Assembly (NCBI GenBank): GCA_036346225.1
Contig: JARFIW010001109.1
Coordinates: forward strand, 2,464,501 to 2,528,500
DNA: 64,000 nt
From: Platerodrilus igneus
Taxonomy: Eukaryota; Arthropoda; Insecta; Coleoptera; Lycidae
Direction of reading: 5' to 3'
Shown here: positions 47,578 through 59,274 of the stretch, piece after piece
How the letters are laid out: the number at the start of each line of letters is the position of its first letter
How positions within the stretch are numbered: the first letter of the stretch is position 1
Notes under the pieces: generated by a model
Database searches by the model: none
What the model was told of the DNA's origin: nothing
Seen by the model: the letters and a program-made list of their open reading frames with translations, nothing else
Made by a program: the position numbers and the translations under genes

Positions 47578-48420
47578 ATGGAGAAAATGCATATTCCGTC
47601 ATTTGCACTTCAAACTGCATCACCTCATGACTGGCAGAGATGGAAACAGACTCTTGAATTTTACTTCATCAGTGAAAAGATAACTGATGCGAAGGTCAAA
47701 CAGGCAAAACTTTTACTGTTAGGCGGTCCGGCTATTCAAGATGTTTATTTTTCTCTACCTACAGTTACCGAGTTTCCTAATGGTACTGATGTTTACACAT
47801 ACACTTTAGAATGTTTAGAGTCAAAAATTGGGCTTAGAAGTACAAAGTGGTATGAATGGTATGTTTTATCTCAAGTGCACCAAGGAAAGGACGAAAACAT
47901 TACCGTATTTCTTACTCGTATTCGAAAGCAAGTTCAACGGTGTAGTTTTAATGGACCAGCTGTTGACGAAGCTATCCTAGGTCAGTTAATTAATGGCATT
48001 TCATCGAACACTCCGTTCCCGGCTTATGGAAAAAGATTCTCTGACCTTGGACGAAGCTGAAAGGCTTGCACGTACATTTGAAACAGTGTTATCACAAGCT
48101 GGAATAATGGCTAATAACTTAACTGTTTCTGGTAATTCGCCATTTTCTACAAATTCGACTTCCGTGTGCAAAACTACAGAACGGCATAAGAAGAAGAAGA
48201 TGGGAGGGAAGGCAAATTTAGTTAAGCCTAAGCAAAATAAATTTTCATCTGGTGAATCTAAAACACTAATATGCGTTTGCTGTGGAACCGAGGGTCATGT
48301 TCCAAAAGACAGTAGGTGTCCGGCGCTTAACGCTGTGTGTAATAAATGCAAAAAGACTGGCCATTTTGCACGTATGTGTCGCTCAAGCGGTAATTCAAAT
48401 TTGGGCACAGGTAAAAGTTC
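47578..48420 (+). CDS. Mag-like gypsy Gag
   Basis: Starts MEKMHIPSFALQTASPHDWQ and contains a capsid-type helical domain (WKQTLEFYFISEKITDAKV, KWYEWYVLSQVHQGKDENIT, SFNGPAVDEAILGQLINGI). The frame changes near 48015. The second frame carries the nucleocapsid with two cysteine knuckles (CVCCGTEGHVPKDSRC and CNKCKKTGHFARMC). Two knuckles of this type are typical of the Mag lineage. Gag packages the RNA in cytoplasmic particles. The frame change sits outside the usual gag-pol junction, so it looks like damage or sequence error. Confidence 0.8.
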
Positions 48421-51400
48421 GACTGTCAAGCAAGTGACAGATGAATCCATTTTTTGCGTACTTAACTCGGAAACTGGTAATCGACCAGAAGAAATAGTTG
48501 CATGTAAATTCGGAGGAGTAATACATTCCGCATTCGTGGATTCTGGTGCACTACATACTATGATGTCGAAAGAAAACTGGGAAAACCTGCGTCTAAATGG
48601 CTTGCAATTTTACTGTTACGAACCTAGTCCTGATTTAAATTTCTTTGATGGTTCTGGTCAACTTCAGTATACGGTATTGTTTACGGCGAGTGTAGATGTA
48701 GTTTGTAATAATATCTCGCATAGGGTTTCTGTCGTTGTCATTGAAGAGAATTTTACTACAATTCTTGGTCGTAATGATGCGAAGAAGTTTAAAGTTTTAC
48801 GTGTTGGTTTGGATGCATGTACAGAAGTTCGGGTACGAACAATTTCTATGACCCCAACTGCGCCTTTAGGTAAGCTTAAAGATTTTCAACTGAGTATTCC
48901 TATTGATTCAAGTGTTGCACCATGCATTCAACCCCTTCGTCGAGTACCATACAGCTTACGAAAGCGGATCGAAGACCAAATTACAGAGCTATTACATCTA
49001 GAATTTATCGAGAAGGTCGAAGGAGCAAGCAAATGGGTATCGCCTGTAGTTCCTGTTCCTAAGTCGGACAACACTTTACGCATTTGTGTAGATATGCGTC
49101 GTGTCAATGAAGCTGTACTTAACGAAAAGCATCCCATACCTATGATTGAGGATGTTGCCCCATTACTGAAGGATGCAAAAGTGTTTAGCAAGATAGATCT
49201 CCGTCAGGCTTATCATCAGATTGAATTGGATCAGCAGTCACGTGAATTAACTACTTTTAATACACATATTGGTCTTTTCCGGTATCGTAGGTTAATGTTC
49301 GGACTTAAATGTGCACCTGAAATGTTTCAAAGAATTCTTGAAAGCGTTTTGTCTGGGCTTTTGGGCGTTTTAATTATTTAGACGATTTGCTAATTTTTGG
49401 AAGAACGACAGAAGAACACGATGCTAATTTACAAGCAGTACTCCGTCGTTTACAAGAACTGGGTCTAGTTATTAATCCTGGGAAGTCAGAATTTCGAAAG
49501 AATGCCGTCTCATTTTTAGGACACATTATTAGTCACAATTCACTACGACCTACATTTAATAAAATTCAAGCACTTAAAGAATTTCGTTCGCCAGCTACAG
49601 CAGAGGAGCTTCGGTCATTTCTGGGTCTGGTAACTTACGTCGGAAAATTTATTCCTAATCTTTCTACGGAATTAGATTATTTGCAACAAACTGCTCGTTT
49701 TTCACCATTTCAATGGACTGGTAGGACGGAACAAGATTTTATACATGTCCAGTCACTGCTGTCTAATGAAAGCAGCTTAGAATTTTTTGACCCGGATCTA
49801 CCTACCATAGTTATGGCAGATGCTAGTCCCGTGGGATTAGGGGCAGTATTATTACAAAGAAAAGGAGATGATATTCATACGATTTGCTACGTTAGTCGCT
49901 CGCTTTCTTCAGTTGAACGTCGATATTCACAGACTGAAAAAGAGGCACTTGCACTAGTTTTGCAGTAGAAAGACTTGAATATACTTACATGGACGGAGTT
50001 CGAATTGGTTACGGATCATAAACCTCTACAAACAATTTTCGGACCACGTTCAAAACCGTGTGCTCGGTTAGAAAGATGGATTCTTAGACTCCAAGGCTTC
50101 AAATTCGTTGTTAGGTATGCTAAAGGCAAAAATAACATTGCAGATCCATTGTCTCGTTTACTTCAAGTGGATGAGTCAATTACTACCATAAATGAGATGT
50201 ATGAAAGAAATTTAGTTATGTTTGTACAACAACTGGTACCGATAGCAGTTACTTTACACGAGGTAAAGAAGTCTACAGTGGAAGATGCCGAATTAGCAAG
50301 GATTTGTTTAGATTTACAGTTAGGTATAACACCTAAGTTTAAACCTTATTCTTTCCTGGCGTCTGAACTTTGTGTAGTAGATGAGGTATTGCTAAGAGGA
50401 GCTCGCATCGTAGTTCCTACTGCTCTTCGAGACCGTGTTCTACAGATTGCACATGAAGGACATCCTGGTATTACTAAAATGAAAGATAGGTTGCGATCGA
50501 AAGTGTGGTGGCCTGGAATTGACAAACAAGCTGAAAGATTTGTTCGTACCTGCGACTATTGTCAAAAAGTTGGTAAGGAAATAATCATGGAACCTATGTC
50601 AGACGCCAATTTCCAGATGGTCCGTGGCAAGACATGGCCGTTGATTTCAAGGCTTTACCGTCAGCTAACGACCACTTGTGTGTCGTAACTAATTATTTTA
50701 GTAAGTTTTTTGAAATCAAAGTGATGAAGAGATGTACTGCGTTTGATACAATTTCCTACTTAAAAAAGCTGTTCGCTAGGTATGGCATTCCGTACTCAAT
50801 TACAGCAGACAACGGTCCACAGTTCCGATCAGAATTTACGACGTTCTGTAAGTCATTTGGAATTCTTCATTATACAACGGAACCGTACTGGGCTCAAGCC
50901 AATGGACAAGTGGAAAGGCAGAATCGGTGTTTGCAGAAAATTATTCAGATAGCTTGTTTAAAACAACATAATGCTTGTAGAGAAGAAATATTGGAGTACT
51001 TGCTAATGTATCGCTCTACACCCCATACTGTTATGGGTAAAAGTCCAGCCGAATTATTTTTTGGACGTGTTATTCGTGATAAATTGCCATCAATACGTGA
51101 AAGGGTTTGGGAACAAGGTGTTCGTGATCGAGATTCATTCAACAAAGCGAAATCTTGTATACCCAATGAATTTCCAAGAAAACAAATCGCATTGGGTGAT
51201 GAAGTTCTTATTAAAAGACCCTTTTCTAAAAATAAATTTCAATCCAAATTCGAGGAGGAGACAGGTGTGGTCACTAGTGTCAATGATCCAGTAGTGGCAA
51301 TACAAACACAGTCGCGTGAAATTCGACGACATAAAAATGATGTTGAAAAGTATGCTCCACGGGATCCGTCGCCTGTTACTACTGTTGACGATCCGGTCCC

Positions 51401-51488
51401 TGAAGATGTCACTGCTACTTCCAGTTCGAATAGTTCAAGGGAACCAGTTGCTCGTCGTTGTCAACGTTCGGTACGCCCGCCAAAATAG
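48420..51488 (+). pseudogene. Mag-like gypsy Pol: protease, RT, RNase H, integrase (frame-broken)
   Basis: The protease has AFVDSGALHTMMSKENW (DSG). RT follows from about 48880 with LRICVDMRRVNEAVLNEKH and IDLRQAYHQIELD; the frame breaks at 49375-49385, within the active-site DD box, and continues with DDLLIFGRTTEEHDA. RNase H has TIVMADASPVGLGAVLL and, after two closely spaced breaks at 49965-50000, ELVTDHKPLQTIFG. The integrase zinc finger (EGHPGITKMKDRLRSKVWW, CDYCQKVG) precedes another break near 50610. The core has DMAVDF, TADNGPQFRSE and QANGQVERQNRCLQ, so all DDE residues are present. The final frame ends at 51488. Breaks tend to fall at short homopolymers. Confidence 0.82.
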
Positions 51489-52775
51489 TTGGATGATTAT
51501 GTTTGCAATTAGGTGTTAGATTCTTTTAGTTCAAACCAAGGGGGGGATTGTGGTGTTGCCAACATTACGTGATTGATATGCTAGATCAGAGTAGCTAGGG
51601 GGACTTTGAAAGAAGTGTAAATTAGAGTAATTGGAGATGTATTGAATTGGCAGAATAAAGCATATAGTATTGTTCAATTAAGTAGTAATATATCCTTCAA
51701 ATATACAAATACTACAAATATATACAACAGAGGTTCAACAAAAACTTTGCAGTAATTTTACCTACAAGAAAAGAAGTATACATAATTTATACATGCTGCT
51801 TTGTGAAGTGCACCTGCTTAAAAGTTAAGAAATAACGTATCATTAAATTTTTGACGTTAACATTAATTTACCTAGCAAAGTAAACAGTAGGAAGTGCTCC
51901 AACGCAAGCTTTAATGATAACGTACATAATTGTTCATGTTGTAGCATGCATTTGGTAACATAGAGTCTGAACTTTAGTGCAGAATCAAACCCCAAAAAAA
52001 GAAATGTCTATCTTCCGAAACAATCACAAATAATATAAACAGAAAAATACATTGTACCTGAAGCTATCTGCTTTTGTGGTACCATCTCAGGAAATGTAAC
52101 TGTATTCATCTACGGCTGGGGGCTGGAACAACTTAACTATACTGTACTAGCACAAAAAGCATTTTAAAAGCACGACTTTACAACACATCTTTTCGCTAAG
52201 AGGATGTTGTATTCAATTGTCACTTTTTAAGCAAGATCTCTATTTATAAAGAAAGAACCATCTAGGGGTAGATCTTTGACTTTCAAAGGTATCGCCGAAG
52301 AATCAAGTGTGCAGAGTTCTCAGACGGCAACTGCAAAACCTCTTGCCAACAAGGAGATATACATGTTAACAAAGTGAGACAATCATTACTTTGAACAGCT
52401 TTCAGGATGACAGATAACAAAAGCATTGCAAGTGTTTGTTTACTAGATGGATAGTTGAGCGGCCTTATCTTTTAAAAGAAAGTTGTGCATTTTTGTGCAG
52501 CTGTAATTGAAATGTAGTCACTGCAGGTGTTGAAAATATTGCAACTATTTTGTAACGTAAAGTTGCTAAACGGTTGTTTGATTTTATAAGGCAACATATT
52601 ATAAAGTAATTACTCGAGAAATTTTATAAAATAGTACTAACTAAATGGCAGAAAATCGAGCTTGTTGATCAATAGCTTTTATGATTTGTTTAGAAATTTT
52701 AGGGAGCTGTAAATAGAAGTAGGCTGAATAAATATTCATGTAGAAAAAATCGTTTGTAGGGTTTTGAATGTAACA

Positions 52776-53870
52776 AGTTCCCTCTTAGCAAAATTAAAAG
52801 GTCAGTAGGAAGCAGAAGCAACGGAGCAGGCAGTATACTAATAAATCAAAGCAAAAGAAAATTTGTTTAAGAGAACCGCAGGAAAACTTAAGCAATAAAA
52901 GAATTTTTATCTGGCTTGAAGGACCAGTACACACCATTAGTATAAATATAAAAAATAATCTTACAAAACTACAAGAAAAACTGTAGAACTAACACAAGAG
53001 TTTTTATCCAGCTTGAAGAGCCAGTACATCAGAGCAAGTCAAAAAGTGTAAAGGATATAGGAAAAGGAAAGGTATAAGTTGACAATCATTTACGACAACG
53101 ATGGAAAAAGTCGTTGCAGGACGGATATCTCTAGCGCCAAAACGAGACAATAAATGTCAAGCCTCAAAGTATGCAAGGGAACAATGAGAATGCCGGATAG
53201 AGAAGTTGATATACTTCAAGCTGTGGTAACAAGCAATCATATTAAACGAACGACCGAAAAAAAGAATAGCTAGCTAGGCCTAAAAGTCAACTAAGTCGTG
53301 GTTTCCGGAGAAAAGAAAAGAGTTCTAGAAGGCACATACCACAGGAAGCAGATCGAAAATTTTAACCAAGTTCATATAAGAACTAACAGTAAGAAAATCA
53401 GCAGAAGGATAGGGAAAGAAGTGGATTAATAGAAACGGAGAAGTAAACTAAAGATAAAACTATAAGCAAATAGTACCAAAACTAAAGAAAAGGAAGAACA
53501 ACCAAAAATATGTATGTGTGTGAGGAAGAGCGGGTGTGTGTGTGGGAGGCGGGTGTATGTTGGACCGCTTTAATTGCCTCTTACGACAGGGAAGTCGTAC
53601 AGTGGGACTATTTTAATCTGGACATACATGGGGTTGGGCGAGTACAAGGAGCAAAAACGAATTAAAACCAATCAGAACAATAAAATTATTTAAAAAAAAA
53701 TATGAAATCGTAAAGTTCAAAAATCAAGTCCTACGGAAGGGCAGAGACAGCATAGAAATTGGAGACGTACAGGACTAGTAATGGGGCTTAAAACGTTTAC
53801 GTTGCCAGCAGGAAAACGAAGCAAGATCAAAAACATTGAGGTTTTGCCGACCTACATTTTTAGGTTCTGA
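52776..53870. other. Internal 3' region of the old LTR element; no gene
   Basis: Purine-rich + strand and a GT-rich patch at 53510-53560. No coding motif is found. By position this is where pol should lie, so pol appears deleted. Confidence 0.45.
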
Positions 53871-53871
53871 A

Positions 53872-55745
53872 TCAACATAGAGTACTCTTGTTTCTTTTGT
53901 TAACTGGCTTCATTGGTTGAGTTAACAGAGCAGGAGGTAGTATTGGTTGGACAGTTTTTCCCAAAACAGGATTATCAGGAGATGTAGTAGTTGCAGCATG
54001 CGGTTGAGAAGATGGTGGCCATGGTGGAGGTAGTTTAAGAAATTCAGTACACGTTATGAAAGAAAGCCACTTGTTTTTAGTATTGGTTGTAGGAAAGTCA
54101 ATGTTAGAAAAAGGAACAGCATTGACTATACGAGTATCAACGTTAGGAAAAGAAACATGATCAGAGATCACTTCAGCAATATTACATAAAGGAACAGAAT
54201 CATGTAGAACTTCTTCAAAAGGATCAGAATCAGGAAGGATTTCAACAGCTTTAGATAATGGAGTAGCAGCAGCCAAAACTTCAGCCACAATAGGAACTAC
54301 TTTCTCGAAAACAGCAGGTACAGGAACAGGTAAAATTTTGATAACAACAGCAACAGGCATTAAAGATACGGGTTCGTTAACTTCAACAGGACCTTCTCTG
54401 ACAGAATTAGAAGTTATCGTCACTTCAGCTACATCTGCGATTGCAGACACGACAGGAATTTCTTTGATAGAATCATTTAAGAAAGCAGGAACAAACTCTT
54501 GATTTGCTACCTGTAAGTCACTAATTTGAAGTATGGACTTAATTCGTGGTGAGGCACAGAAGAGAACAAAGAAGTAGAAACAGAAGAAGTTTGGTTCTCA
54601 TTAGTAGTAGGATAATAGTTCGAACAGTTGCGGCGAGTAACTCCCCCTATGTCTACAACCATAGCAATGAAGTACTTGAGAACGATTACAGCATGTCGAC
54701 ACATGACCAGTTTAGTGGTAATTGAAGCATGTGGTCTGTCGAGTAGAAGCAGCCACAGGAATAGGAACAGTAGAAATTACAGAAGAAGTATTTGATCTAC
54801 CCGTAAGCATAGGAAGAATCTTAACAGTTCGTTCATGTGAAGTAAAAGTACTTTTTTCAATCGTAGCGTACTTGTAAGCAAAATTTGCTTCTACGTATGT
54901 GTGTATGTGTTTGATTTCGTCTAAACGTGTTTCGTCATAGCTGGTTGAAATTCTTCGCATAACAAACGAACAACATTGACTACTTGGTTATCAAATTTTT
55001 ATAAGCCCTATATAAGATCGCAGCCTCGTTGGATAGTAAATCGGACGCAAAAACACATAACAGAAGTAGAAACATTGTGCGCTAGACATAATTTGTCAAC
55101 ACGTAACAAGAATGCATTCAAAGACATCTGGCCATCGCCAGAAAATTTCAAATCCCAGTTAGACATAAACTGACCATACCTTGGAATAGAATTAGATATA
55201 GGAGTAGACATTGCTATAGGTAACACGTCCGAAAGTTCTGTAACAGGAGGGTGTTCCTCTACAACGTTTGAAAGGTACGAAGGAGCAGTACAAGTAATGG
55301 GTATGGGCAGACTTGTAAAGTGATTGAACTGATCATGTAATTTGTCACAACTATTGCGTAACTCAATATTAGTTACCAACAATTGTCACTGTTTGTACTG
55401 TTCCGTGTCAGAAGCAACATTCATCTGGTTAATTCTACCTTCCGGGTGTATAATGAGTGAAATAATACGCTTACTGTCGGCTGTAGAAAAATTTCCATCA
55501 AAATTTTCGCATTTAGCAGTCAACTTAAGAAAACCTTCAGTCGCTGCATCATAATCTTTTTGAAAATTGAATTCAGATATGATCGGGTTTGTAGTTTCAA
55601 AAGATTCTGATTTTAAAATTTTCCTTAGAGTTTTTCTAAGTTCGGTTACAGATAACTCAGCATCTAACCCACGAAGACTAACCTCATACTTGAGTTCGGG
55701 CTCATGTAAGCGATCAACGTATAATTTCCAAAATCACTTGCCACT
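53872..55745 (-). pseudogene. Gag remnant of the old LTR element
   Basis: Read on the complement, 55740-55390 shows LKYEVSLRGLDAELSVTELR and KCENFDGNFSTADSKRIISL. After a stop, 55380-55010 gives SIPRYGQFMSNWDLKFSGDG and LNAFLLRVDKLC, the front of a capsid domain. 54960-54712 continues the Gag, and a degraded cysteine knuckle (CFNYH...GHVSTCC, CYGC) follows near 54715-54640. The Val/Pro-rich frame 54450-53872 would be the Gag C-terminal linker. The type and order resemble the Gag of the 9.9-kb gypsy. Stops and frame changes make it inactive. Confidence 0.62.
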
Positions 55746-55749
55746 TTTT

Positions 55750-56738
55750 TCAGAAATATTTACTAGGAACAAAAGTAAACTATAACATACACGTGGTATA
55801 CTAAACTGAATAATATAGAAACGTATCACAACAGAGTATCGAAAACTACCAGTTAATTTAAGTGGTATTAGGAATAGAAATAGGGCGCCAGTGTTTTCAA
55901 AAACACTTGAATTGCCAGCGAAAACACAATTCTGGTAACTCGGCATACAGTAACATCTATAGTAATTTCAGCGATAATATAAACGCTTTAAAGAAGATAT
56001 GTTAGCTTTCATCACACTATAAATTAGAATGCAAGTATTCGTGATTATTCATTTGTATGCATGCTTACAACAGCTGAGAAAGAAAGATGTAGGATTGAAT
56101 CACGTCGAACAAACAGAAGTTAATTACGCAGAGCCTTTTAGAAGTGTAAAGCTTATTGTTAACCAGTAGAAAGTATGATTATAGTATCATGTTTAAAGTG
56201 TTGAATTACGATTGACATGTTAAATAAATGCACGCTGAATTATGAGTTTTGCGTCTCGTCAGTTGAAAATGCAGTGCGGATCAACCACGATGGTGTTTTT
56301 TAGTGCACGTTTGAAATTTTAGCGATGACCATAAATAATTGTTGTGCAATTGTTAGGTAGTGTTAGAAACTTGGTTAAGAATCTGGTCAACAACGCACAT
56401 CATTTGTGTAGGAGGAAATAAAAAAACAATATTACAGTGTTTAAATATTGAATTACAAAGTGTCTTGCTTATATCCAGTATATAGATATATCAATAGATA
56501 TATCATCATGAAAGATAACCAGCGTCTATTTGGCTTTATGTTATTTCAATTACATAACCCCGAGTAACTCAGGGGTATGTACAGACAAATTCAAAACTAA
56601 ACGTTGAGTACGAATAGAGGTTTCCAAAAAGCGAGAACGAATTTTTAAGTAAAAGATCGGTTTCAGAAAGCGAGCAAATTTTAAGTAAAAAGAATTGTTC
56701 CGAAAATCGTAGCCACACGTTGGAAATGCCAAAATTTA
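55750..56738. other. Leader region of the old LTR element
   Basis: Lies between the gag remnant and the primer-site-like sequence at 56712-56731. Short frames only; no motif seen. Confidence 0.4.
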
Positions 56739-57024
56739 TGTTACGGCATTCCGTACAAACAGGAAAAAAATTCATTACTCCGAATACTGCAACAAAACAG
56801 GGACAGAATGGTAGAATTGAATTAGAATTCGGGCTAGCTCAAAAATGTCGTAAAGTGGCGTGGGTGATACAGAAAGAACACATTGAAAACCTCAGTAACA
56901 AAGAAATTTATATTACGTACATGTAGGAAAACATACAATCAAAATAATATTTACAAACGTCGAAAATACATATTTGCGTAATCGTTTGTTACAACGTGAA
57001 AGCGCAATTTGCATATTACATAAC

Positions 57025-57098
<74 letters not shown>

Positions 57099-58223
57099 GT
57101 AAGAAAATACAAAATCTTGGAATGTAGATACTTACTTAAGTTTTCAATCTCTAAATATATACATCAGAAAATTCAACATAAACTTTTACAGTAATTCTAC
57201 CTACAAGAAAAGAAATATGCATAATTTATACATGATGCTGCTCTGTGAAGTGCACCTCTTTAAAATTTAAAAAGTAAGGTAATATTAAATTTTTGACGTT
57301 AACATTAATTTACTTAGCAAAGTAAACAGTAGAAAGTGCTCCAACGCAAGCTTTAAAGATAACGTACATAAATGTTCGTGTTGTAGCGTGCATTTGGTAA
57401 AGTATAGTCTGCGGAATCAAACCCCATAAAAAGAAATATCTATCTTCCAAAACAGCCACAAATAAAACAAGCAGAAAAATACATTGTACCTGGAGCTATC
57501 TGCTTTGTAGTACCATCTCAGGAAATGCGACTGTATTCATCTACGGCTGGGGCTGTAACAACTTAAGTATACTGTACTAGGACAGAAAGCATTATACCAG
57601 CGCGACTTTACAACATGTCTTGTCGCTAAGAGAATGTTGTGTTCAATTGCGTCGTTTTCAAAGCACGATCTCTATTTATTAGGAAATAACCATGTAGGGA
57701 GTAAATATTTAGCTTTCAAAGATATCGATAAAGAATCAAGAGTGCAGCATTTTCATACGGCATCTCCAAAAACCGCTTTGCCAACAATGAAATAACATGC
57801 TAACAAAGAATTTTTAACAAAGTGAACAATCTTATTACTTTGAACACTGCTGGCTAACAGATAGCAAACCCATTACAAGTGTTCGTTTACTAGGCAGATA
57901 CTTAAGCAACCTTATATTTTAAAAGAAAGTTGTGCATTAATGTGCAGCTGTAATTGAAATGTAGTTACTGTAGGTGGTGGAAAATATTGCAACTATTTTG
58001 TAACGTAAAGTTGCTAAGCAGGTGTTTGATTTTATAAGACAACATATTATAGAGTAATTACTTGAGAAATTTTATAAAATAGCAGTAATTCAAATGGCAG
58101 GAAATTGAGCAAGTTGATCAATAGCTTATATGATTTGTCTAGAAATTTTAAGGAGTTTTAAATAGAAGTGGATGAATAAATATTTATGCAGAAAAAATTG
58201 CTTGCAGGGTTTTTAACGTAACA
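56739..58223 (-). repeat. 5' LTR of the old element
   Basis: Uninterrupted copy, 1485 bp, starting TGTTACGG and ending ACGTAACA, followed by the target duplication AAGC. It contains an (AT)n run at about 57030-57092 that is only a few units long in the other LTR. Confidence 0.78.
57030..57092. repeat. (AT)n microsatellite in the 5' LTR
   Basis: About 63 bp of AT dinucleotides; the matching place in the left LTR (about 47282) has only AAATATATAAA. The array grew after the two LTRs separated. Confidence 0.9.
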
Positions 58224-58615
58224 AAGCACTCGATTTAAATGCACGTTAAATGTATTTATTTTAACGATTTATCCAGTTTATTCCATAATACTTGCGAATG
58301 CATACTTTGACGGAAAATAGTAGCTCATCGTGTGGTTTATATTGGGTTCATTATAATAGTATGATTTTAGTTAATAAGATTAAATAATAACTAGATCGGT
58401 TTGAAGTAATTAGTTAGGTTATATAGAAAAGTCTAAGTTATTTTTTCATCCTATTAACTAATATATTATTTATCTATTTATACGAAAAACCTTTTTTTTT
58501 TATTTTCAAACACAAAAATATATAACAAATTACACATAAGTAAATGAGCTTAATAAATACAAATATACAAAATGCAACATGCTTAACTAAAACTGTATGC
58601 AATAATTTTAATTTA

Positions 58616-59240
58616 TTATTTTACACTCAACATCTTCAGCAGTGTATAATGAAACTCATCAATGGAGGTACAAAACCAATCGAGTTGTGGAGACCTGTTA
58701 GAGTTAACTGCACACCAATTAAAATAGAAGTGATAACCATAGTTTGTCGAACGTAGATATCGGTGTAAAAGGGAATTAGAACTTTCTCTGGTTATTCTGG
58801 TGGGGATATTGATATTAATCCACTGAAGAATTTCGGGACAACAAATCAAATAATTTAACAATTTAAATGGAAAGCATCAGTCCTGTAGTATATGTCTATT
58901 TTGTATAGTTGGGGTTTGCAGTTCTGCCATTAAGTTGACGGTAAAATTCTGTAGGCAACATATCGAAGAAACTTCTTCTGGACTCTCTCTAATTTGTTAA
59001 TATGGACCTAGTAATAGAGCGACCAGATAATAGACCCATATTCTAAGATGATTCTTACCAATGAAAAATATAATAACTTAATGGTTACATAAGAAAAATT
59101 ATTAGAGTTTCTTATTATAAATCCAAGCATCTGAAGAGCTTTCCTTTGAACGTATACAATATGTGAAAGTAGGTACGCTTGTTATCTAATATGATCCCAA
59201 GATCTTTTATTTCAATCATTCGTTTTAGGCAAACATTATT
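58616..59240 (-). pseudogene. Jockey/CR1-like element, C-terminal remnant
   Basis: On the complement: IEIKDLGIILDNK (59215), then in other frames WSPYYQVH-like and KLERVQKKFL-like stretches, and the frame 58861-58616 with LNYLICCPEILQWINI, SNSLLHRYLRSTNYGYHFYF and WFCTSIDEFHYTLLKML. These follow the reverse transcriptase in Jockey/CR1-type elements. Broken in several places. Confidence 0.55.
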
Positions 59241-59274
59241 AATAAAGTAGTTCGTTAGAGTGCTATGAATAGTC

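Larger units (their letters stand above)
47356..51716 (+). mobile_element. Young Ty3/gypsy element (Mag-like), 168-bp LTRs
   Basis: LTRs at 47356-47523 and 51549-51716 are equal in length and differ at two bases. They start TGTGGTGTTGCC and end AATACTACA. A primer site TGGCGACGAGGAT follows two bases after the left LTR, and a polypurine tract (AAGGGGGGGA) precedes the right one. The target duplication is AAGAT/AATAT (one mismatch). The undisturbed target survives in the other LTR of the host element near 57145-57165. All protein domains are present, but the frame is broken at several places. Confidence 0.88.
46973..52775 (-). repeat. 3' LTR of the old element, interrupted at 47356-51716
   Basis: Matches 56739-58223 on both sides of the nested gypsy: CAACAAAACAGGGACAGAAT near 47042 and TGTGAAGTGCACCTGC near 51800 have counterparts at 56791 and 57243. 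The open frame 47024-47221 inside it also appears in the other LTR and is not a gene. Confidence 0.75.
46973..58223 (-). mobile_element. Old LTR retrotransposon with gag remnant, TSD AAGC, split by a younger gypsy
   Basis: Related sequences at 46973-52775 (minus the nested element 47356-51716) and 56739-58223 both start TGTTACGG and end GTAACA, and are flanked outside by AAGC (46969-46972 and 58224-58227). They are LTRs of about 1.44 and 1.49 kb. The internal region 52776-56738 holds only a - strand gag remnant. Just inside the right LTR the complement reads TGGCATTTCCAACGTGTGGC, a primer-site-like sequence close to that of the 9.9-kb gypsy. The LTRs have diverged clearly (of the order of one base in ten by eye), so the insertion is old. 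pol is missing. Confidence 0.78.

Noticed and set aside
53872..54450. A Val/Pro-rich host protein on the - strand
   Set aside because: It directly follows the degraded Gag cysteine knuckle in a closed LTR element; low-complexity Gag tail is the simpler reading.
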